Of a stretch of DNA of 64,000 nucleotides, positions 26,701 to 37,012 are shown piece by piece. The stretch lies in contig CM046844.1 of the NCBI GenBank assembly GCA_025618425.1, positions 681,253-745,252 of the forward strand. The letters are read 5' to 3'. The notes beneath the pieces are model-generated. The model saw only the letters and a program-made list of their open reading frames with translations, was not told the DNA's origin and searched no databases. The number at the start of each line of letters is the position of its first letter. Position 1 is the stretch's first letter. Both the position numbers and the translations under genes were made by a program. Source of the DNA: Heliocidaris tuberculata (Eukaryota > Echinodermata > Echinoidea > Camarodonta > Echinometridae).

Positions 26701-28004
26701 GCTAACCTTTTGCTAGTTTTATAGATACGGCTCCAATATGCATGTATTGAGAATGGTGGTATTTTAAAGCTTTGCATTACTCTATAAACTTAGTGGTAAA
26801 AGTGGGCATGGGTTATAATTATGAATGATTATGAGAGTTTCATAGTCAAGTTTTAAAGCTGAAGAAAAAAGTGTGATGAAGCAAAGGAAATTTGCAAATT
26901 TCGAGCAGTTCTCATTTTATGAAAATGTTTTCATATTTTACCATCATTACTAAAAACGAACAGGAACGGCCATGTCAGTAATCTTGGCCATAGAAATATT
27001 CATAATAAGTGCCAAAAGGTTGTTAGCAAGCTTCAAGGTGTCACTGTGTTGTACTTAGTCAAGTATCAGCAATACTTTTCACTATGTCGTACTGTTTCTC
27101 ATCCGAACACACACCATACAACATTTGTTTTGTGTGCTTTATATTTTTTCTTTGCTAGAAATTGTTAACTTTTGTAGCAGTTTATTGTTAGGAAATGTGT
27201 TTGATTGTTCCTCATGCTGTGTCTATCCAGACTTGTGTCATTTTTTATAATTTCTCATTCTGCATGTCCATAATATCAGCTGCAATTGACTGAAAATATA
27301 AGCATCATTAAAGGGGAACATGTAAGCAGAATATAGATGCCATTAACTATTTCACTGCAGATATATTAGCATTTATGTTTATTTTGTTGTCCCTAATGTA
27401 CTGTCATACTTAGTACGTATGTACTTTTAATTAAATGCTATTGTTCAGATCATTGGGGTATCTACATGTACATCAATTGTTGTAATAGTAGTAAACCGTC
27501 ATCTTGCATTATCTCATGTGTGATTATTATTAAGGATAGCTTGAAGGGAATACTAAATTTAATGAATGTTGGATCGGTAATATATGTAATTTTATTGAAA
27601 TGTATTCATTTTGGGTTGTAAATGTTCTTTTAGTTTTCTGTGTGTGTGTGAGAAAAGTCCAGAAATTATTATCTATTTTCTTTATGAATAGCCCAACAAG
27701 TTTCTTTGTGGAACCCATTTTTCTATTATATTTTGTAAAGAAAATGTTAAGGTCAATCAAATTATTTAGAATTTTTTTTAATAATGCATACTGTATAAGA
27801 TGGTAAGCTATGTAAAAGTGTGTTTCTTTATAAATACATGTTTAGCAAACAATTTGAACTGTAGATGTTGCTTTTTCTTGTTCACTGTCATTCCTAAGTA
27901 GCAAGTTTAAGTTTTGGATACATAATATACCAATACTTTTATGAAGAAATTTTAGAATAAAATAATGAATGAAAAGAAAAATACAACTTGTAATTATAGC
28001 CCCT

Positions 28005-28311
28005 TATTCTTGAAAGTGGCCTAAGTTAAGCCTGGCTTAACTTAGGCCACTGATTTATGGAAGGCCATTCGTCAACCCCTAAGTCCCATATAAATGACTA
28101 TATTTATGTAACAAAATAAAGAAAATTATTTTCTGGCATGAAATGAGCATCAAATATCAATTCTGTCGTGTCGGTTTTTGTATCTGTATTTAGTCCTAGA
28201 ACTATGGTGATTTTGTAGGATTAACAAAGGGTGACATTTGGCTCTCCATAATTCGGTGGCCTAAATCTACACACTTAGGCGGGGGCTTAAGTTAGGCGCC
28301 TTTCGAGAATA
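28005..28311. mobile_element. TATTCTTGAAAG MITE with perfect 17-bp palindrome
   Basis: The left end TATTCTTGAAAGTGGCCTAA faces the inverted right end TTAGGCGCCTTTCGAGAATA. At 28016-28050 the arms GTGGCCTAAGTTAAGCC and GGCTTAACTTAGGCCAC are perfect complements around one T, giving a 17-bp hairpin just inside the left end. Confidence 0.65.
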
Positions 28312-29136
28312 CAGGCCATTATCTTTTATGATTTAGCTTCAGATCTAATGCCAATCTCACTGTGATAGTTCGAAATGCAAATAAACTGGTGCAGAATAAC
28401 AAAATAATATAGAGGTGATAAATCATATGAGTGCAGGAAATTTGAATCTGTCTGAAAATGGACAATTACTTCCAGCTCAAATCATATTAACATCACAGCA
28501 GTCTGCCGGAAACCTTTTTGCAGTATACCGCTGCAAACCACTGGGTGATTTTGATGGGGTTTTATTTCACAGTAGTCCCAACGGGAGTATATTGCAGGCA
28601 GTATTTCAGCGAATATTTGGTAATCTGCAATTGTAGTTTTTAAAGCATTGTGCAGGATAGTGTTAAAATATTCCCTATGTATATGAATATAAAACGGCAT
28701 CTCTGCATGATGTATCAGCAGTCCATTCCACATATAAAGTGATTGTGATTGAAAGTTTTATTGATGCCAAATGGTGCAAAAATGTTTGTTGTGGGAATTC
28801 ATCAATTGGCAAGGAGTCATCAGATTTTATCATTTTATAGGACGATAATCTTGAGAATAAAATGCTCCAAAGGTATGGACTTTGAACAAAGCAGCAGTCT
28901 GCCACAGTCCTGAGTTATAACCAACAGTCAAATTATTTGTCAAAGAAAATTCTCTTGAAGTATATACATGTAGATCCACAGTCGGGAAGTGTCCACTCAA
29001 GTTTCTATTACACTACAGCCAATTAATTTGCCTACTAAATGAACAACCTTATCATTAACATTTTGTCAGCTATGAGTTAGTAGGTCTTTAACTCATATAA
29101 CATAGAGTTAATGCCCGACTATCAGGAGATGGTTTA

Positions 29137-29307
29137 TACAGTAGAACCTCATCATAAAGAATGCTGTTATAACAAACTCTCATTATAACATGGTAATTTT
29201 CCTTGTCCCATTCATTTGGTGTTTTTTTTTCATCCTAATACAAGGTTTCGATATAAGAATGAAATTTCCTTTGTCCTAAGAGTTTGTTTGAATGAGGTTC
29301 CACCGTA
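29137..29307. mobile_element. TACAGTAGAACCTC MITE, pogo/Tigger-like ends
   Basis: This 171-bp element begins TACAGTAGAACCTCATCATA and ends with the inverted TGAATGAGGTTCCACCGTA. The CAGTnGAACCTC...TATAAC terminus with a TA target is characteristic of pogo/Tigger-type mariner relatives. Non-autonomous. Confidence 0.6.
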
Positions 29308-29944
29308 ATAACCAGGTTGATAAATGTGCAATGTCTTTGGGCTTGTGTAGTGGATAAATGAGGTAAACATCAAATTATATTCTGTTCAATTCCGAATATG
29401 TTTTACATGTACTGTATTTTTGTACCAGTGTGAAGTAAAAATATATTGATATCATACCCTATACGGTCAGACTTTTCATTAGATGAAAAGATTCTTCTGT
29501 TTTGATATGATGTCATGATTGAAACAAAGGAGAACTTAATCTGGTGAGAGCTAGAAGGGAGTTAACTCTCTGTAAACTGAGTTTGACGCTCTTCCGCCCC
29601 AGTAGACAGCAACTTTGACATAACAAAATAGCTCTGGATTGTCAATTTGTATCTTAATAGCATGCTTTTATCCTCTGTAGTCTAGACAGTTTCCTTTGCG
29701 AGTTAAGATTAAAACATGTCTTGTATTTTTTTTTTTTTATCTCTGTCTGTAAATGGGCAAGCTCAGATGACATGTGTAGTTCTCTATGCTCTGTACAGAT
29801 AGAAGTACTCATACTGCTGTAGTTATGGATAATTCAAATAAAATGCTTTAAATTCCATAAATGATGTTTTGTCTCAGCTTGTCAGTTAGTATGTTTCTCT
29901 ACTTCATCTCCATGTATGAGAGTGTTACCCAGTGTCTATCAATG

Positions 29945-30146
29945 TACTATAAAACCAGACATTTCTGTGTGCAAGAAGCTGATAGATGAAACTGTGTATA
30001 GTTGAGATTCAGTTTCATGCTGCGAAATTACATGTAAACGAACCATAACACAGATTTTGGACAATTTTCAGGTTTCTTGTAGCTAAACCTGTTGGCATTA
30101 ACAATTAATGGAAAATTCATGTTGCAAAAGTTTCTGGTTTTTCAAA
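29945..30146. mobile_element. TACTGTMAAACCAGA MITE, copy 2 (degenerate)
   Basis: The left end TACTATAAAACCAGACATTT and right end AAAAGTTTCTGGTTTTTC match the ends at 16250-16434. The interior is diverged but keeps CATGCTGCGAAATTA. Confidence 0.5.
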
Positions 30147-31415
30147 ATGTGACTGGGGCTACAATGGTGTCACTTAAAAAGGGAAGTTCTATTTGACATC
30201 AACTTTGTTTAAATAAAAACAACAAAATGGAAAAAGAGCTCAGTGAAAGTTTGGGGGAAATTTGATAAAGGATAAGAAAGTTACAAATTTTGAAATTTCT
30301 GATAAATCATGATAAATCGAACACAAACTGGCCACTGTAATTTCCCATTGGTACAGCTCTTCATTGCCTTTGTACCTAAAGAATCCTACATTTCCCTTCT
30401 CCACTAAAAATATTTTCTCATAAATGCACGTACATCAACTGATGTTTTACAAGGACCCCACAATGGAAGTAGGTCTTTTCCTGCATTACAAACCAAAAAT
30501 CGGTATTTTCAATAATTCAATAATTTTCAGGATAAAAATGAATAAAGGAAAATTTAAAAATACCTCAATAATTTAGATCTTATCGTATGGACTCTGAATT
30601 GTGATGCATGTGAACTTGGTAGCACAAGGGTTAATTTGGCAGAGAATCTGTCATATGTCATAGAACACCACATTTACTCAAATCTCTTTTAAAGGTACTA
30701 TTCAACATTATAGATGAAATGACTCAAAATCAGTTCAAATTATGGCCAACATGAAAACAAACCTGAAGTCAAATGGTTCTCAAAATGCTAAAATTCACAA
30801 GACATAGTAGTTAATAGTTATACCTAAGTTCATCATGCATTTTTAAATGTTAATTTGCATGCATAAAGATCATAATATCATATATTAAATGTAACATAAA
30901 TACAAGTGTTTATTTATATTTTTCAATTGACTTTCCTCATTTTTTCTTCACAATTTTCACTGGAGAAACCACTCAAAAATGTTAAATAATACCTTCAATA
31001 GAATACACAAAACACAAACACATTAATGTCTTGGCAGCAGTTCCTTGAACATTTTTTGAAAGTTTATTATCAATACTCATATGATGGAGAAAAGGACAAT
31101 ATTCATGACCATTCACATTCCCCAATTCGGGAGAGAAATTGCCCTCTCTGATTAAATTACCATCTGAGAAAAGTAGCAAAACTTGAGGGCGCCCTTCTGC
31201 TTTTGAACTGGATGTGTACATCAATAACATGGCAAGTGGAGCAAAAATCAATGCATGAACAATAATTTTGCTGTCATAAATACGATTGTACTTGATGATA
31301 CAACTTGTACTTTAGCTTCTTAAAGGTAGGCCTTACATCATCTTGATAAAGACATCAAAGTGAGAGAAGGTTTTGTATGCTTTCATCCTATTGGGAAGGT
31401 TTTTGATTCTGCATC

Positions 31416-31439
31416 GGGGGGGGGGGGGGGGGGGGGGGG
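31416..31439 (+). repeat. poly-G run of 24
   Basis: An uninterrupted G24. Its length may be unreliable in assembly. It is one of many G or C runs in the window. Confidence 0.9.
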
Positions 31440-31554
31440 CAACAAAGATGTAACTTAATAACAGCTAACAATCTGAATCCACAGAACTTGTATAATCTCT
31501 TGAGAACTGATTATATGAGTATCGATATGCCTTGTGAACTAGGTAATACTAGTA

Positions 31555-31622
31555 GTATTACTTTGTAGGCACTTTGAGCATCACTTAGAATGATTATGTG
31601 TGCTATATGAATGTAGCTACAT
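31555..31622 (+). repeat. SINE-like fragment, second example
   Basis: TAGGCACTTTGAGCATCACT and GTGTGCTATATGAATGTAG resemble the 21941-22015 fragment. Confidence 0.35.
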
Positions 31623-32339
31623 GTATCATTAGGGTGATTCATGCAATGTGTCCTGTACAACATGTCTTTTATCCATATATTTCATCCATACCTGAAGAAT
31701 CTCTTGATACATGTAACCATTGAATAATGTTTATTTCTGGTATTACTACCATTAATGAAGGTCATATGAAGAGATTTTTTTATTTATTGATGAAATATAT
31801 GGATAAATATCAAATTTTGTACAGGACACTTCAAATAACTGCCCTCAAATACATCATCCTTTACACTAGTCATGTTCTCTAGAAACTGCCCAAATTCAAA
31901 AAGAATATTCCTACTCTAAAATGGGAATGAACATACATAATGAAGATGTACATCTACATTCCAAGTCTACTTGTAATTACCCTTGTCCATCTCTGCCACA
32001 TGTGCAACATATTCCTGCACAGTAAATGAGTAGCATAATATTTTCTCTCCATCTTCATAAAGGTTCATGTAAAGAATTGAGGTCTTGTCATAATCATTAT
32101 TTAGTCCAATACTCTGCCTTTCTAAGACCACATGTCTATTCCTTTTCATTCAATCAACTCTGATCTAAATCGATTGACATATAAAGAGGAAACAACCTGC
32201 AGCAGTATGTTTTAAAACCAATTCCTGGTTAGTAAACGAAATCACCAGGACAAATCATGAATAGAGTCCCTCTTATGTCATAAAACATCCTATTTACAGT
32301 ATATTGAATTCAATTCTAGCAAGAGAAATAATTTCAACT

Positions 32340-32454
32340 CTATTCTTTCATCTCTTCCTGGGCCTTCCAGTTGGGTGGGGTGGCTACAGGGTAGTAGTAC
32401 CAGTGACCTTCGCCCCTTGACCTCATAAGACGTCTGACCTCTCGCTCTTCACCC
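32340..32454 (-). CDS. NDUFB5: NDUFB5 exon 6 (terminal)
   Basis: The acceptor is CTTCCTAATCCAG|G and the stop TAG is at 32342-32340. It encodes [20 protein letters not shown] and [17 protein letters not shown]. The family RKLMHVRGDGPWYYY motif is recognisable. Confidence 0.94.
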
Positions 32455-35400
32455 CTGGATTAGGAAGCAAAATAAATGGAATTGGTCATTCAGGTTATGT
32501 CATGCTAGTGGAAAAGACAAATTCAGTTTGTGGATTATGCAGAGTGTATAAAACAGAACATACTTTGGAAATATTCCCAAATTTAAGAAAAATACAGATG
32601 TGGAAGATTTTTACAAATATTTTCATGAGTTATACTCAATTAAATTTGATAACACTGTGAATATTGACAATACTTTGAACTTGAGTGAGTACTGGCTACT
32701 TCTGGAAAGTTCGTAACCATCGACTTGCGCAGAAAATGCTTAAACTTGAATTGGATCAAAATTTTAGCCAATTTACAGTAGGCACAAGCCAATTTACAGT
32801 AGGCACAAGCCAATTTACAGTAGGCACAAGACAGTTTACAGTAGGCACAAGCCAATTTACAGTAGGCAGCTAGCCAATTTACAGTAGGTATGCACAAGCT
32901 AATTTACAGTAGGCACAACAAGTCAAACATAGCCCTCTTATTAACCCTATACAAAATATAATTCATTAATATTATGTCTATCTGTCTTTGGTAATGAGCA
33001 GATTTATCTTTAATTCATTAACATATGTCTAGTCCGTCTTTGGTAATGAGAAGATTTATCTTTAATTCTTGGGAAGAAAGCTCTTTTTGTGTGTCTCATT
33101 TACTTCCTATAACTCTTGCACTTTGCTTCCTGGGTTCCACCATATTGAAATGAATCACCCACAACTCCTCCATCAAACAAACACACACTTATAACAACAA
33201 TCTCTTATATACAGATTTGCGAGTGATACCAATCTAAAGTTAAGTTGTGATTGCTTTGGATCAGTTTCAACTTTAAGTTTTAACATCAGTGCCCTGTCTT
33301 ATATATATAGTTGGAATTGACCTAAACCAATTGCCACTTAGCGTAACTTGAGAATATTAATCACAACTCTGTACATAAGAGATAGTAGATTGTAAGTTTA
33401 CCATTGACTGGAGGACTTGCAATCAATTCATATCAATCATGATTATTTATAAGACTGGTTCCAGTAATACATGGGTTCACTGAACTTACCTAGCCTTCAT
33501 CTTCTCTCCCTCAATGTCCATATAGTGTGCCATCTTCTCATACTCCTGCTGTGGACTAGCTATGAAATTTCTTGAAAGCCATCTTGTGATCGGGTGCTAC
33601 AACAAAGACACATACATAATCCTTGTTTTGTTAAAGCTATCATGCTACTGCATTGTGACAAATAATAATTAATGTATAGTGGTATCGTCATTCATTCAAT
33701 TGACTCTCAATCCAATGGATGAGGGTTTGAATCTCAGCCTGGCACTAGCATCCTTTGGCAAGGCATTAAAGGGTACCAATCACAAAAATTTTGTTTTGCT
33801 CTGTATGTTGGGGGTTCTATGTCACTATACTATACTCAAAGCATGAGCTTCAAATTTTAATTCAATAAAGAGTTATTACAAGTTAAATACACTCCAAATA
33901 AACATTACGGTGACTTGAGACTAGACTAGTCAAAGCACCCATACATGCTTGCTCAAATTAGGGCCCTGGTGGAACCGAAGTCGGAGTTGGGTTCTGCATG
34001 AGGGGGTTTTATGTTTTCCTTTATTTTCTTCATACTCCTTAACCGTTAACCCATAGAAGATCAGGTAAAGTGTTTTGAGTATAGTTTTATACACTCTAGA
34101 TATACACAAATTATTTTTTCAAGTGATTGGCACACTTTAATCAATGTTGCCACTCTTCATTCAGGTCTTAAATGGGTACCTAGCAAGATTTATTCCTTGA
34201 AATACACTGTGCGCTGATTACAGCTGCCCCAGCACAAGCCAGGATAATAATAATATCCAAACAGGAAGTCACCCAAAATCCAGAGCTGTATAAGCCCAGT
34301 GACTGCTGTTGCTGGTGCAAGACCAAATTAGTCCAGCAATACTTCTCTTTTCTCCGCACTAATATTTTTTGCTTCTTTAGTTCGTCTTTGATGCCCGGCA
34401 TATTTTTTCTTTTTTGAAAGTTTTGAAGTTCAAGTTTTCAAAAGATAAGGTGATGTTCACTTTACACCGGATGTGATGTAACATATACTTGGCGAGATAC
34501 TTAACGATCTAACATGAATCAACGTAGTAGTAGAAGTATGAGAGAATGGTTACCTTGTAATATTCCCAATGCTTTGGTGTATATCCTTCAGGTATCTCTG
34601 CATACTCTGCCTCTCCTATTAATAGACAGGGGAAGAGTGACAGGGAGAGAGAAAGAGAGAGAAAGTGAAGAACATAATGAAAATCACAGCGAGTCAAAAA
34701 GTGTGACAGAATGGAAAATAAAATGAAAGAAATAAGGGATTTTGATTAGTATACCATCCCATTATAAAATAATGCGAAATGATCAATTTAAATGATGCAG
34801 AAAAAGAACAGAGTTCATGCTTTGTAATGAAACACATGCAAAAGTATTTATATTTATAGACAAATTTATCCTGCAGCAAAAAAATATTTTTGTTTCAAAT
34901 AAAGATGACAATGTGACCAAAGTTTCAAAGCATGTGTTTATGCAGAACCCCAAAATATGGTGTCCACTGAGCATTACATATTCCTTACATGCACATCTCA
35001 GCCAATATAAATCATGATTCAGTATGCTTAAATTGCCTGTTGAGCAAACCAAAATGCTCTTGGGCGGGCAGCAGGGTTTTCCACAATTGAAAATTTAAAC
35101 ATGTAAACATGTGCGCAAAGCGAACAACACGAGCGCAAAGCGCGAAGTCCTTGCTTAAGGGCCCTGGAAGCTCTGGGATTTCTAGATGCTCTCTGGTGCA
35201 ATCTACCCCTATTTTTGAACATTTATTGTTAGATTAAGAATCAAGATTTGTGAGAATAACTTGTCCGATTCATTAAATGTAGTTTTATTTTGCCCCTCAT
35301 TGGAATGTGATGCAATAAATTTGTTTTTGGCAACTCAAAGTGAGCAACTGAGTAATTTTCTTTTATTGCAATAAAACAACATGAAAAGAATGGTCACATA

Positions 35401-36942
35401 CACACACACATGTATAATTCTTTTCTATTATTATTTTACAACACAAGCTTTGGGGGGACCTGAATAGAAATTAAGGAGAAAAAAAAAAAACTTTCGCTGG
35501 GCCGGCTGTATGAATGAGCAGGTCTAATGCACACATTAACATTTTGTGGGATCAGCGAAACGATGGAGAGTATACATACGTACATATACGCGAGCACCAT
35601 ATGTGCATATGGGCCGTTATGTTCTCCCAGCCAGCACCGGGCTGGATCAGGGTAGAAAGCCAGTGCCGTTCTGCTGTGCATTTGGCGGACGTATTTTGAA
35701 TCAAGATGATCATGGAGCAAATAAAACTTGCATTTCATCAGTTCTACCTTTCATAAAATGACTGGAACCTCATTGTATGTATTATTGTATGTTTAAAAGG
35801 TTTTAATAGTTGTTGATTGTGGGAATTTCCGTGCGAGTCTTTGTTAAGGATCTGTTTCAATGTCTTAAATTTGTAACCTATCGCTTATGATTTTAAACAT
35901 GTCGCATGATTTTAAACATGTTGGGCCGAACGCGAAACCTGTCGGCGTTACATGTTAAAAACCGTCGTGGAAAACCGTGGTGGGCAGGACAAAATATTTC
36001 CTAATCCCTTCAAATTTTCCTCTTTTTTGAGAAATATTTAAATGAGGGATTAGAGTCGAGTCAGGTAATTGTTCTTTTTGTTTCTGATACCATTTATACT
36101 CATTCTGACTAATGATAACTTGGAGTTTTCAAACATCATTGTTATCCTTACCAATAAATACATTGATGAATGTGATCACAATGGCTAAGGGTACTCCAGT
36201 CAGCAAAAAGTAGTATCTCTAAAATTGAGGAAGAAATAAAGACAAAAAGATGTCAACACGAGAGAGAATCATTATAATCAAAATTCAACTTGAAGAAACA
36301 TAAAATAATAACAGCAGCAGCAGCAACAGCAATATTCAGTTCTTTTACAGTGCAAATCACTATATACACACGTACATCTCTTCATACTTCCAAAAAGCGT
36401 AAAGTATTCACATAGCTATAAAGCCCTGCTGCCCTGTGATGCCCTGTGGCATTCAAGGAATTTCTTCCTACTGATATCTATTTAACTCACCTGGGTCGAG
36501 TGTGGCTAACAAATAGTTTTGGAGCTGTTTTGCTACCCCCACGTTGTCATTTTCACAACATGAACAGACTGATATATCACCCCTTTCACATCATAGAATT
36601 TTGAAAACATTGAGGCAGCGAAGCTCAAACATGCATGTATGCTTCCAAGAGAAATCATCCATCGCCAATCGCGTTCATCATGACAAATCAAAAGCACTGC
36701 AATACCAGTTATTCCTCTACTAAACCACCATTGTCATGAAGTTGATCACTCACCACAGCTCTAAGAAACCTGAGATCAGTATATCTGGAAGCTTTGATGA
36801 ACATCTTTCCACCACCTTCTCCAGCCATGCCTCTGGCTATCAGGGCTCCAGCTACATGTTCAGAGAGAGAGAGAGGGAGAGCAATTAAAGAGAAGGAGAG
36901 ACAAAAATAAGAGAAAGACAAATTACATTAGATGGAAATGAA

Positions 36943-37012
<70 letters not shown>

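Larger units (their letters stand above)
21256..32339. other. gene-free interval between convergent PDE6D and NDUFB5
   Basis: It includes the 3' UTRs of both genes, whose ends could not be set. No conserved exon was recognised. Apart from the repeats listed separately it holds a C10 run (22111), a (TA)n stretch (24492), paired ACTCAAAAAAGTGGGAC words with G and C runs (26008-26148) and a G24 run (31416-31439). Confidence 0.6.
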
